Shown here piece after piece: positions 49,926 through 58,594 of a DNA stretch of 64,000 nucleotides. Made by a program: the position numbers and the translations under genes. Numbering within the stretch: the stretch's first letter is position 1; each line of letters opens with the position of its first letter. Below the pieces are notes generated by a model, which did not search any database, had not been told where the DNA came from, and worked only from the letters and a program-made list of their open reading frames with translations. Origin of the DNA: JACDCY01 sp964350145 (lineage in GTDB: Bacteria; Gemmatimonadota; Gemmatimonadetes; Gemmatimonadales; Gemmatimonadaceae). Location of the stretch: NCBI GenBank assembly GCA_964350145.1, contig CAYGJL010000012.1:8664-72663 (forward strand). Reading direction: 5' to 3'.

Positions 49926-50780
49926 ATGGCCTTTGTAGACGCAATTCGATTCGGCGGACGCAGCGCCTGGCTGCTGCTCGCCGGATTTGCCGCCGCCGCC
50001 GCGCTCAGCGCCGTGCTGGTGACGCGCACCGCGGAGCTTCGGTACGAGCGCGACGTCAACCGCATGGTCTTCAACGACAACCTCGGCGTGCTCGAGGAGG
50101 TCAGGGCGAAGATCGGGACGACCACCGACAGCCTGAAGAACGTGCTCGCGGCGGCGCCCGTCGCGGCCACCGACCAGCCGTACATCGTGATCAGCATCGC
50201 CGAGCGACAGCTCTGGTTCAAGCGCGGTCCGGAGACCCTGTTCCAGGCGCCGGTCGCGACGGGAAGCGGAAAGGAGCTCGTCAGCGGCACCAACCGGTTC
50301 CGCTTCGAGACTCCGCGCGGACGGCTCGTGGTGCGGCTGAAGGAGGTCAACCCCGCGTGGGTGCCGCCCGACTGGCACTACATCGAGCAGGCGCGGAAGC
50401 GCGGGCTCGGCGTGGTGAAGCTCTCTCGCAACGAGAGCGTCCCGACGGGCGACGGCGGGATGATCTACACCTCCGGCTCCGAGCTGGTGAAGCGCACGGC
50501 CGACGGCAGCGTCGTGTCGCTCGGCGGAGGGCGGGAGGATCGTGAGGTCGTCGCCGGCGGAAACATCATCATCCCGCCGTTCGGAACGAACGCGCGACGG
50601 TACGAGGACGTGCTCGGCACGCGGCGGCTCAACCTCGGCGACGGCTACGGGATCCACGGCACGAACAAGCCTGAGACGGTCGGCCGGGCGGTCAGCCACG
50701 GTTGCGTGCGCATGCGGAACGAGGACATCGAGCAGCTGTTCGAGATGGTCCCGGTGGGGACTCCCGTCTACATCTACTGA
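49926..50780 (+). CDS. L,D-transpeptidase (YkuD)
   Basis: 284 aa. One N-terminal membrane helix (AWLLLAGFAAAAALSAVLVT), coiled coil, then YkuD: YIVISIAERQLWFKRGPETL, ATGSGKELVSGTNRFRFETP, GIHGTNKPETVGRAVSHGCV with catalytic His258 and Cys260, and the usual end VGTPVYIY. It forms 3-3 cross-links or attaches proteins to peptidoglycan. A long insert around residues 150-215 (WVPPDWHYIEQARKRGLG) separates the halves of the domain. Confidence 0.92.
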   Translation: MAFVDAIRFGGRSAWLLLAGFAAAAALSAVLVTRTAELRYERDVNRMVFNDNLGVLEEVRAKIGTTTDSLKNVLAAAPVAATDQPYIVISIAERQLWFKRGPETLFQAPVATGSGKELVSGTNRFRFETPRGRLVVRLKEVNPAWVPPDWHYIEQARKRGLGVVKLSRNESVPTGDGGMIYTSGSELVKRTADGSVVSLGGGREDREVVAGGNIIIPPFGTNARRYEDVLGTRRLNLGDGYGIHGTNKPETVGRAVSHGCVRMRNEDIEQLFEMVPVGTPVYIY

Positions 50781-50788
50781 CCGCTCTA

Positions 50789-50936
50789 ACTGCCACATAG
50801 AACTGCCAAGCTGCGAGCTGCCAGCTAGAAGCTGCGAGCTTCGAGCTGCGAACGATGTGGACATATCGTGCCGTGAAAGCTCGCAGCTGGCCGCTCCCCG
50901 CTGGCAGCTCGCAGCTTGGCAGTTCTATGTGGCAGT
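50789..50936. repeat. Perfect 36-bp inverted repeat, 76-nt centre
   Basis: Arms 50789-50824 and 50901-50936 are exact inverses over 36 bp, beginning ACTGCCACATAGAACTGCCA. The centre has more AGCTGCGAGCT words. It lies between the L,D-transpeptidase and M15 genes. One arm resembles 6893-6957. Confidence 0.92.
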
Positions 50937-50996
50937 AAGCAGTCTCAATCGTCTTTTGTGTACCCCCCACGATCCTAACCGACTATTTTTACCAGG

Positions 50997-52037
50997 ATGT
51001 CTTTGAATACGCCCGACCGGCGCAGGACGCCCAGTCGCGCGGCCAGACGGCCGCGCTCTAATGCCAGGGAGAGCATCATCTCGCTCGTCCTGTTCGTCGT
51101 GGCTTCCGTCGGGGTCATCCAGTTCTTCGCCGGGCGCAGCGTCGCCACGTCGCCGTTTGCAGGCTTCCTGAAGCCCCGTCCCGCGATAGTCGCGAGCCCC
51201 TCGATGGACGCGTATGGGGCCAGCGGGGAAGTGAAGGTCAGGTTCGTGCTGCCGGGCCAGACGCTGGAGTATCCGCTCCAGATCCAGGGCGATCCGAGCG
51301 ATCTCACGTACACCTGGATGCGGCTCGGCGACAACGTCGCCATCGCTCCGCCCAAGCCGCTGGCCGGCGCGATTCTGGACGGACCGCCGAAGCCCGGTTT
51401 CTACCGTGTCGTGCTGGTCAGGGGCAGCGAGCAACGCGTGATCGACGGACTCGCGGTCGCGGTGTTGATGCCTTTCGAGGAAAAGGTCGGCGGTGTCCTG
51501 AACGGCTACCGGATCGGTACGTATCTGAGCGAGAGGATCGGCGGCGACCGTCCGCCGCCCGAAGGGTTCATGGAGATCATGCCCGGCGACCTCGGGCTGA
51601 GCATAACCAAGCATCTGCGCGTGCGTGATTTCGTGACGCACGACAACCAGCAGTCGTGGCCGCGGTACGCGGCCGTGAGCCCCCGCCTGCTCGACAAGCT
51701 CGAGCTGGTCGTCGGTGAGATTCAGCGCTGGCACGGCAGCGAGGTCGCGCTGTCCCTGGACGTTCGGTCCGGGTTCCGCTCGCCCGATCACAACCGCAGG
51801 ATCCGCCGCGCCGCGCGCGACAGCCGCCACCAGTACGGTGACGCCGCCGACGTCGCGATCGACGTGAACGGCGACGGAAAGTTCACCGCGTCGGACAACC
51901 AGATGCTCGGACTGGCCGTGGAGATCGTGGAGCTGAAGCATCCGCATCTCGCGGGCGGGCTCGGCATGTACTCGCGGAGCAGGACGCCGTACGTGCACAT
52001 AGACGCGCGCGGGAAGAAGACTCGCTGGCGGGGCTGA
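50997..52037 (+). CDS. Peptidase M15-type D-Ala-D-Ala carboxypeptidase, membrane-anchored
   Basis: 346 aa. Membrane helix (IISLVLFVVASVGVIQFFAG), an Ig-like region (residues 70-165), then M15_3: SLDVRSGFRSPDHNRRIRRA, zinc ligands in HQYGDAADVAID and YVHIDARG. Between them is DVNGDGKFTASD, a textbook 12-residue EF-hand calcium loop. It should cleave D-Ala-D-Ala or remodel wall peptides. Third wall enzyme in a row, so this is a cell-wall locus. Confidence 0.85.
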   Translation: MSLNTPDRRRTPSRAARRPRSNARESIISLVLFVVASVGVIQFFAGRSVATSPFAGFLKPRPAIVASPSMDAYGASGEVKVRFVLPGQTLEYPLQIQGDPSDLTYTWMRLGDNVAIAPPKPLAGAILDGPPKPGFYRVVLVRGSEQRVIDGLAVAVLMPFEEKVGGVLNGYRIGTYLSERIGGDRPPPEGFMEIMPGDLGLSITKHLRVRDFVTHDNQQSWPRYAAVSPRLLDKLELVVGEIQRWHGSEVALSLDVRSGFRSPDHNRRIRRAARDSRHQYGDAADVAIDVNGDGKFTASDNQMLGLAVEIVELKHPHLAGGLGMYSRSRTPYVHIDARGKKTRWRG

Positions 52038-52049
52038 GACCACCCGGGA

Positions 52050-52400
52050 ATGAACGACATCATGCGCGAGCGGATCGTCAGAAAGCTGGAGTCGCTGCCT
52101 GATGAGCGCGTGTACGAGATCCTCGATTACATCGATTTTCTCGAGTCCAAGTATGCCCGCCGCGCCGCGCCCGCCCAGAACCCCATTCAGCGGCTGGCCG
52201 AGAACGTAGAAGACACCCTGCGGGCCGGCAAAGTCTCCGCCGGCGCCATCGCCGGAACCATGAACATCCTCAGCAAAGCGGCGGGCGTGATCAACGGCGT
52301 CGCGAACGTTGGCAAGTCTGTTGCATCGGACGTGGTCAACGTGGTGACGAAGTCGTCGTCGCCGCCGCCTGCGCAGTCGCCACCCTCAGGCGGCGAGTAG
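52050..52400 (+). CDS. Small protein with DUF2281-like N-terminus
   Basis: 116 aa. The first 35 residues (RERIVRKLESLPDERVYEIL, DYIDFLESKYA) form the short helical motif found in DUF2281 and some VapB-like proteins. The rest is a Gly/Ala/Val amphipathic segment and a Pro/Ser tail. No toxin gene adjoins it. Twelve nucleotides after the M15 stop, so probably co-transcribed. Confidence 0.6.
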   Translation: MNDIMRERIVRKLESLPDERVYEILDYIDFLESKYARRAAPAQNPIQRLAENVEDTLRAGKVSAGAIAGTMNILSKAAGVINGVANVGKSVASDVVNVVTKSSSPPPAQSPPSGGE

Positions 52401-52439
52401 CGCATCAGCGGTGGACGGACTACCTCCCGGGAGAGCGCC

Positions 52440-52913
52440 GTGAGCACGCAAGCAGAGAGAGTAGCAGCCCGCAGGACCCAACAGAAGCGTTCGGCGCGCA
52501 AGACTGCCCGCGGGGACGAGCCGCGGCCGCGCACCGGCGCCAAGCGCGCCGTCGCCGACACCATCGCGCAGCTCCCGAACTTCCTCCGGCTGCTGTACGG
52601 GCTGGTCACCGATCGCCGCGTGAACGGCGTGGACAAGCTGCTCGTGGGAGCGGCCGTCGCGTACATCCTGATGCCGCTCGACATGGTGCCGGACTTCATT
52701 CCGTTCTTCGGGGAAGTGGACGACGTGTTCGTCCTGGTCATGTCGCTCAAGCGGCTGATCGCGAACGCGGGGCGCGCGGTCGTGCTGGACCACTGGAACG
52801 GCGACGCGGCGTCGCTGGACTCCATGAATCTTCAGCACGTGCTGATGGCGGCAGCTTTCTTCTTGCCTCGCCGAGTTCGCCGCCGGTTGCGGGCTATTGG
52901 GAGGCCGCTGTAG
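52440..52913 (+). CDS. YkvA-type (DUF1232) membrane protein
   Basis: 157 aa from GTG. Basic, Ala/Arg-rich N-terminus (residues 1-45), then the DUF1232 core VDKLLVGAAVAYILMPLDMV, PDFIPFFGEVDDVFVLVM, a helical hairpin with the PxDxxPD motif. Function of the family is unknown. A long hairpin follows the gene. Confidence 0.85.
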   Translation: MSTQAERVAARRTQQKRSARKTARGDEPRPRTGAKRAVADTIAQLPNFLRLLYGLVTDRRVNGVDKLLVGAAVAYILMPLDMVPDFIPFFGEVDDVFVLVMSLKRLIANAGRAVVLDHWNGDAASLDSMNLQHVLMAAAFFLPRRVRRRLRAIGRPL

Positions 52914-52929
52914 CTCCAGATAGGCTGAC

Positions 52930-53028
52930 GGGGAATCCAAGTTTGGAGTGTGGCAGTTCGGAGTACGCAGTTTGGAGTCACTCCGGACTCCTAACTCCAG
53001 ACTGCCACACTCCATACTTGGATTCCCC
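52930..53028. repeat. Long hairpin, second copy of the 20491 element
   Basis: Left arm 52930-52958 begins GGGGAATCCAAGTTTGGAGT; right arm 53001-53028 is its near-exact inverse. The inner part (GGAGTCACTCCGGACTCC) differs from the copy at 20491. It lies between the DUF1232 gene and guaB. Confidence 0.85.
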
Positions 53029-53083
53029 TTAGCCCCGCTCCAATGCCACTAGCGTCCCCTACGATGCCCGCGTACCTTTGGCT

Positions 53084-54657
53084 ATGGCACCCCAGACTCG
53101 TCACACAAAGCGACCCGTAGCCCCGGCACCCCCGGCGCGCGGGTCTTCGCGCATTGAAGCCCCGGAGCCCGACCAGGTCGAGACCGTGCACGAGCGCGTC
53201 CGCGCGCGCGTGGCGCTCACCTTCGACGACGTGCTCCTCACCCCGGGCCACTCCCAGGTCCATCCGCGCGACGTCTCCACCACCTCGCGCGTCACCCGCG
53301 GTATCTCGCTCAACATCCCGCTGCTGTCGGCAGCGATGGACACGGTCTCCGAATCGGAGATGGCGATCGCGATGGCGCGCGCCGGCGGCATGGGCGTGAT
53401 CCACAAGAACATGTCCATTGACCGGCAGGCGGCCGAAGTGGACCGGGTGAAGCGGTCCGAGAGCGGGATGATCCTCAATCCGATCACGCTGTCGCCGGAA
53501 GGAACGCTCCGCGAGGCGGTCGGAATGATGAACCGGTTCAAGATCTCCGGCGTTCCTATCGTGGACACGTCCGGTCAGCTCGTCGGCATCATCACCAACC
53601 GTGACATTCAGTTCCAGCGCAACCTCGACCGCCCGCTGAGTGAGGCGATGACCGCCGATGGGCTCATCACGGCACCGCTCGGCACCACGCTCGACGAAGC
53701 GGAGAGAATTCTCGGCGAGCACCGGATCGAGAAGCTGCCGGTGGTGGACAAGGACGGCCGGCTCAAGGGACTCATCACGGTCAAGGACATCCACAAGCGG
53801 CGCCAATTTCCGAACGCGAGCAAGGACAGCCACGGGCGGCTGCGCGCCGCGGCCGCGATCGGCGCGACGGACTTTCGCGACCGGGCGCGCGCGCTGGTGG
53901 ACGCGGGCGTGGACGTGCTCGTGATAGACACGGCGCACGGCCACAGCGAGGGTGTGCTGCGCGCCACGTCGGACGTACGGGAGATGTTCCCCGACGTACA
54001 GCTCGTGGTCGGCAACATCGCTACGCGGGAAGGCGCGGCCGCGCTCGTCGAGCGCGGCGTGGACGCGGTGAAGGTTGGTGTCGGCCCGGGATCCATCTGC
54101 ACCACGCGGGTCGTCACCGGCGTGGGCGTGCCGCAGCTTACCGCGATCTTCGACTCGGTCGAGGGCGCGGGCGACATTCCCGTCATCGCCGACGGCGGGA
54201 GCAAGGATTCCGGCGACNNNNNNNNNNCGTCGTGGAGTCGCTCGCGGCCGGCGCGTCCACCGTGATGATGGGCTCGATGCTCGCGGGCACGGAGGAGAGC
54301 CCCGGAGAATCCATTCTCATGGAAGGGCGCCGCTTCAAGATGATCCGCGGCATGGGCAGCCTCGGCGCGATGCAGGACGGAAGCGCCGACCGCTACTTCC
54401 AGGAAGGAGAGATGTCCGCCAAGAAGCTCGTGCCGGAGGGGATCGAGGGGCGCGTACCGTACAAGGGTCCGGTTGCCGACGTGGTGTTTCAGATGGTCGG
54501 CGGACTGCGGAGCGGCATGGGATACGTCGGCGCGCGGACGATCGAAGTCCTGCGGACCGAATCGAGATTCGTACGGGTCACCGCCGCCGGGCTGCGCGAA
54601 TCGCACCCGCACGACGTGACCATTACCCGGGAAGCGCCGAACTACTCGACCACATGA
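53084..54657 (+). CDS. guaB: Inosine-5'-monophosphate dehydrogenase, interrupted by an assembly gap
   Basis: About 520 aa if the gap is closed. After a 30-residue Pro/Ala-rich extension: LTFDDVLLTPGHSQVHPRDV, LLSAAMDTVSESEMAIAMAR, tandem CBS domains (SPEGTLREAVGMMNRFKISG; TTLDEAERILGEHRIEKLPV), catalytic Cys in GPGSICTTRVVTG, then the N-run, and VVESLAAGASTVMMGSMLAG and GRRFKMIRGMGSLGAMQ. It converts IMP to XMP, the first step to GMP. The frame differs on the two sides of the gap. ATG at 53084; no clear ribosome site. Confidence 0.95.
54218..54227. other. Scaffold gap of 10 N inside guaB
   Basis: Ten N between codons for SGD and VVESLAAGAS, residues that are adjacent in IMP dehydrogenases (SGDVVKALAAGA pattern). 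Removing the Ns and one C restores a continuous frame, so the true gap is probably zero. Confidence 0.9.
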
Positions 54658-56120
54658 GCCTGTGGACCCGGAAATCCATCGGGTTGCTGCAGGCCGAGGC
54701 CGCGGGCGAAGGAATCGAGGAAAGCCAGCGGCTCCGCCGCGCGCTCGGGCCCCTGAATCTGACGACGCTCGGCATCGGCGCGATCATCGGCGCCGGGATC
54801 TTCGTGCTCACCGGGACGGCGGCGGCGCAGTACGCGGGTCCCGGGATCGTGTACTCGTTTCTGCTGGCAGGCACGGGCTGCCTGTTCGCGGCGCTGTGCT
54901 ACGCCGAGTTTGCGGCGATAATTCCGATCGCGGGCAGCGCGTACACTTACGGGTACGCCACCCTCGGTGAGTTTCTCGCCTGGATCATCGGCTGGGACCT
55001 CATCCTCGAGTACCTGTTCGGCGCCGCCACGGTGGCGGTGGGATGGTCCGGCTATTTCGGCGCGTTCATGCGCGAGATTGGAGTGGATCTGCCGGGGCGA
55101 CTCGCGAACTCGCCGCTCGCGTACGCCGACGGCGCATTCACCCGCACCGGGGAAATCGTGAATCTTCCCGCCGTGTTCATCATCGCGATCATGACGGCGC
55201 TGCTGGTCATCGGGATCCGCGAATCCGCCCGGGTGAACAATCTCATGGTGCTGGTCAAGCTCGCGATCGTGCTGCTGGTCATCGCCTTCGGATTCATGTA
55301 TGTGAACCAGGCCAACTGGCACCCGTTCGTGCCGCCAAACACGGGCGAGTTCGGCGAGTTCGGCTGGAGCGGCGTCGTGCGCGGGGCGGGTGTCATCTTC
55401 TTCGCCTACATCGGCTTCGACGCCGTGTCCACCACGGCGCAGGAGGCGCGAAACCCGCAGCGCGACATGCCGATCGGGATCCTGGGCTCGCTCGCCATTT
55501 GCACCGTGCTGTACGTCCTCATGGCGCTCGTGCTGACGGGGCTCGCCAGCTACACGCTGCTGAACGTGCCGCATCCGGTGTTCGTCGCGATTGAGCGCGC
55601 GGGGCCGAGCCTGGTGTGGCTCCGTCCCGTCGTGAGCGTCGGCGCTGTCATGGGACTCGGCTCGGTCGTACTGGTGCTGCTCATGGCGCAGCCGCGCATC
55701 TTCTACGCGATGGCGCGTGACGGGCTGCTCCCACCGGTGTTCGGCAAGGTGCACGCGCGCTTTCGCACGCCGTACGTCACTACCATTTTGACCGGCGCGG
55801 TCGCGGCGGTTGTCGCCGGAATCTTCCCGATCGGTGTCCTCGGCGAGCTCGTCTCCATCGGGACACTGCTCGCGTTCGTCATCGTCAGCGCAGGGATTCT
55901 CGTGCTGCGCTACCGCGAGCCGAACCTGCCGCGGCCGTTTCGTACGCCGCTTGTGCCGCTCGTCCCGATCCTGTCCATCCTGATCTGCGGCTACATGATG
56001 GCGAGCCTGCCGTTCGACACGTGGCTCCGCCTGCTGGTGTGGATGACACTGGGGCTGGTCATTTATTTCGCGTATGGCAAGTCACACTCGAAGCTTGGGC
56101 GGATCGATGCGGCACTTTGA
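54654..56120 (+). CDS. APC-superfamily cationic amino-acid permease
   Basis: 488 aa with about 12-13 helices. LTTLGIGAIIGAGIFVLTGT is the family opening; then AALCYAEFAAIIPIAGSAYT, VIFFAYIGFDAVSTTAQEAR, NPQRDMPIGILGSLAICTVL and FYAMARDGLLPPVFGKVH. Members of the YfnA/CAT group carry basic or branched amino acids; specificity cannot be set. ATGA overlap with guaB. Confidence 0.9.
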   Translation: MSLWTRKSIGLLQAEAAGEGIEESQRLRRALGPLNLTTLGIGAIIGAGIFVLTGTAAAQYAGPGIVYSFLLAGTGCLFAALCYAEFAAIIPIAGSAYTYGYATLGEFLAWIIGWDLILEYLFGAATVAVGWSGYFGAFMREIGVDLPGRLANSPLAYADGAFTRTGEIVNLPAVFIIAIMTALLVIGIRESARVNNLMVLVKLAIVLLVIAFGFMYVNQANWHPFVPPNTGEFGEFGWSGVVRGAGVIFFAYIGFDAVSTTAQEARNPQRDMPIGILGSLAICTVLYVLMALVLTGLASYTLLNVPHPVFVAIERAGPSLVWLRPVVSVGAVMGLGSVVLVLLMAQPRIFYAMARDGLLPPVFGKVHARFRTPYVTTILTGAVAAVVAGIFPIGVLGELVSIGTLLAFVIVSAGILVLRYREPNLPRPFRTPLVPLVPILSILICGYMMASLPFDTWLRLLVWMTLGLVIYFAYGKSHSKLGRIDAAL

Positions 56121-57144
56121 ACTGCTGGCTATTCCCGACGCGCGCCGCTCGGCGATAGAGCGGCTCGGGCAGGAGCTGCGCGCCGGCCGCTCCGTCTCGC
56201 TTTCGACTCACATCAATTCCGACGGCGACGGCTGCGGCTCCGAGGTGGCGCTCGCCCGCCTGCTCAGCCAGCTCGGCATTGATGCGCGCATCGCGAACCC
56301 CACGCCGTGGCCCGGGATGTTCGACTTCCTGCTTGGCGACGACGTGCGCAACGAGTCGGACGACGCCGAGAACACGATCCGGAAAGCCGATCTCATCGCG
56401 GTGCTCGACATTAACGATCTGCGGCGGCTCGGCCCGCTCGGTCCGGTGGTGCGCGCGTCCAACGCCACGAAGATCGTGATTGACCACCACATTCCGTCGG
56501 ACGTGCCGATCACCGAACTGGCGCTGTGCGACACGGCCGCGTGCGCGACCGGCGAGTTGATCTACGATCTCGCCGCGGTGCTCGATCTCGAGCTGACGGA
56601 GCCGGTCGCGGAAGCTTTGTATGTCGCGCTGCTGACCGACACCGGCGGATTCAGGTTCAGCAACACGAGCGCGCGCTGCCACGCCATCGCGGGTGCGCTA
56701 CTGGCCGCGGGGGTGGATCCCGAAGCGATGTACCGCCGGATCTACGCGTCGGTGCCCATCGGCCGGCTGCATTTACTGCGCGACGCGCTGGCCACGCTCG
56801 AGGTGGACCCCGACTACGGCATCGCCTGGATCTCGGTCGAAGCCGGCGCGCCCGAGACGCATGGGCTCAAGTCGGAGGACCTCGACGGAATCGCCGAGCA
56901 CCCCCGGTCCATCGCGGGGACGAGGCTGGCGATTTTCTTCCGCGATCTCGGGCACGACAAGGTGAAGGCGTCGTTCCGCAGCGCCGGCGAAGTGGACGTA
57001 AACGCGTTCGCGAGGGAATTCGGCGGGGGCGGGCACGCGAAGGCATCGGGCGCGCTGATCGCGGGCACGCTGGAAGAGGTGCGGCACGACGTGATCGCCG
57101 CCGCGCGCGTGTTCCTGGAAAAACACGGCGCTGTTGGCTCTTAG
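56107..57144 (+). CDS. nrnA: NrnA-type DHH oligoribonuclease/pAp phosphatase
   Basis: 345 aa from the ATG at 56107. DHH domain: STHINSDGDGCGSEVALARL, AVLDINDLRRLG, IVIDHHIPSDVP, LLTDTGGFRFSNTSAR; DHHA1 domain ending GGGGHAKASGALI. Degrades nano-RNA and may dephosphorylate pAp. It overlaps the permease by 14 nt. Its last codons and stop lie inside the GGCTATTGGC-type repeat at 57131. Confidence 0.92.
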   Translation: MRHFELLAIPDARRSAIERLGQELRAGRSVSLSTHINSDGDGCGSEVALARLLSQLGIDARIANPTPWPGMFDFLLGDDVRNESDDAENTIRKADLIAVLDINDLRRLGPLGPVVRASNATKIVIDHHIPSDVPITELALCDTAACATGELIYDLAAVLDLELTEPVAEALYVALLTDTGGFRFSNTSARCHAIAGALLAAGVDPEAMYRRIYASVPIGRLHLLRDALATLEVDPDYGIAWISVEAGAPETHGLKSEDLDGIAEHPRSIAGTRLAIFFRDLGHDKVKASFRSAGEVDVNAFAREFGGGGHAKASGALIAGTLEEVRHDVIAAARVFLEKHGAVGS

Positions 57145-57197
57145 CTATTGGCTGTTAGCTGAGCCAACAGCCAATAGCCAACAGCCAACAGCTAGCT
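57131..57197. repeat. Hairpin of GGCTATTGGC-type words, second locus
   Basis: Left arm 57131-57160 (CTGTTGGCTCTTAGCTATTG, then GCTGTTAGCT), right arm 57161-57197 its approximate inverse (CCAACAGCCAATAGCCAACA). The left arm supplies the stop codon of nrnA. Confidence 0.85.
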
Positions 57198-57208
57198 ATG
57201 TTCCGGTT

Positions 57209-57478
57209 ATGGCCTTCCGACGATCGAAGATGGCTGCCAACATCGAAACGCAGATCGCGCGCGAGATCGAATCTCTGGCGCCCATGCTCAAGCTCGAATC
57301 ATCCGCGCTCCGGCTCGAGCGCTTCGACGCCACCGAGAAAATCGTGTATCTCGAGATCAGCGGGGATTGTCCGGACTGCGACATGAAGGCGGCAACGTTC
57401 GTGGATGGGATTGAGGCGCACCTCCGCCGGCGGATTCCCGGGATCTCAGCTGTTCGAGCTTCGGCGCGGCCGCGCTAG
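57209..57478 (+). CDS. NifU C-terminal-like domain protein
   Basis: 89 aa from the ATG at 57209; an ATG at 57230 is an alternative. IETQIAREIESLAPMLKLES, then LEISGDCPDCDMKAATFVDG and IEAHLRRRIPGI. The CPDC pair matches the CxxC of NifU-type iron-sulfur scaffolds, although the helix before it is less typical. It sits directly before the Mrp ATPase, an iron-sulfur carrier, supporting a cluster-delivery pair. Confidence 0.7.
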   Translation: MAFRRSKMAANIETQIAREIESLAPMLKLESSALRLERFDATEKIVYLEISGDCPDCDMKAATFVDGIEAHLRRRIPGISAVRASARPR

Positions 57479-58594
57479 GTGGCGGCCCAGTCTCTCCAGG
57501 AGCGCATCGCTGGCGCGCTCGTGCGCGTGCGCAACGCCCGCCTCGGCAGTGACATCGTCTCCACCGAGCAGGTGCGCGACGTCGCGACCACGACCGACGG
57601 ACGCGTGCGACTCACGCTCCTGCTCGATCCGGCCGATGACGCGGGATTGGTCGGTGAGGTGCACGCGGCGCTAGCGGGGATCGAAGGCGTTCGCGACGTG
57701 CGAGTGGACGTGAAGGATTCCTCGGCTGCACCGGGAACGCCCCCGGAGAAGAAGCCGGCGGGCGCCGGCAGGTCACTTCCGGTCATGGGGCAGGAGCCCA
57801 CATCGCAGCGCGCCGCGGTGCCCGCGCCGACGCCGGTAACGTATCCGAATCTCGGGCACATCATCGCGGTGTCGAGCGGCAAGGGCGGGGTGGGGAAGTC
57901 CACGGTTGCCGCCAACCTCGCGGTGGCGCTGGCGCAGTCCGGCGCGCGCGTAGGGTTGATGGACGCGGACATCTACGGTCCCAACATCCCCGCGATGCTC
58001 GGCGTGAACGAGCAGCCGGAGGTGACGGGCGAGAAAATCATCCCGCTCGAGGCGCACGGCGTGAAGGTCATGAGTCTGGGCTTCCTGGTGGAGCGCGATC
58101 AGCCGGCGATCTGGCGCGGGCCGATCATCATGAAGATCATCACGCAGTTCCTCCGCGATGTCATGTGGGGCGAACTCGATTACTTCATCGTGGATCTCCC
58201 GCCGGGCACCGGCGACGCGCAGCTCTCGCTCGTGCAAGCGACGCGCGTGGAGGCATCGCTTATCGTCACGACGCCGCAGGAAGTCTCGACCGGCGACGCG
58301 CTCCGCGGCGCGAAGATGTTTCAGCGCGTCGGAGTGCCGGTCCTCGGCATCATCGAGAACATGAGCTACTATGAGTGCCCGCACTGCAACGCGCAGACGA
58401 CGATCTTCGGGGCCGGCGGAGGCGAGCGTCTCGCGAACGAGCTGGGTCTGCCGCTGCTCGCGCGGATCCCCCTTTACGGCCGCGTGCTCGAGGGCGGCGA
58501 CACGGGCAAGCCGATCGTGCTCGCCGAGCCCGGCTCGGTCGCGGGCAAGGCGCTACTGGATCTGGGCCGAAGGGTCGTCGATCTGATCGGCTAG
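57479..58594 (+). CDS. Mrp/ApbC-family iron-sulfur cluster carrier ATPase
   Basis: 371 aa from GTG. N-terminal MIP18/DUF59 domain (residues 1-80), Pro/Ala linker, then the P-loop ATPase: IAVSSGKGGVGKSTVAANLA (deviant Walker A), GLMDADIYGPNIPAMLG, FIVDLPPGTGDAQLSL, and CxxC in YYECPHCNAQT. It binds and transfers 4Fe-4S clusters as a dimer. Start immediately after the NifU-like stop. Convergent with the membrane gene at 58591 (overlap of 4 nt). Confidence 0.95.
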   Translation: MAAQSLQERIAGALVRVRNARLGSDIVSTEQVRDVATTTDGRVRLTLLLDPADDAGLVGEVHAALAGIEGVRDVRVDVKDSSAAPGTPPEKKPAGAGRSLPVMGQEPTSQRAAVPAPTPVTYPNLGHIIAVSSGKGGVGKSTVAANLAVALAQSGARVGLMDADIYGPNIPAMLGVNEQPEVTGEKIIPLEAHGVKVMSLGFLVERDQPAIWRGPIIMKIITQFLRDVMWGELDYFIVDLPPGTGDAQLSLVQATRVEASLIVTTPQEVSTGDALRGAKMFQRVGVPVLGIIENMSYYECPHCNAQTTIFGAGGGERLANELGLPLLARIPLYGRVLEGGDTGKPIVLAEPGSVAGKALLDLGRRVVDLIG

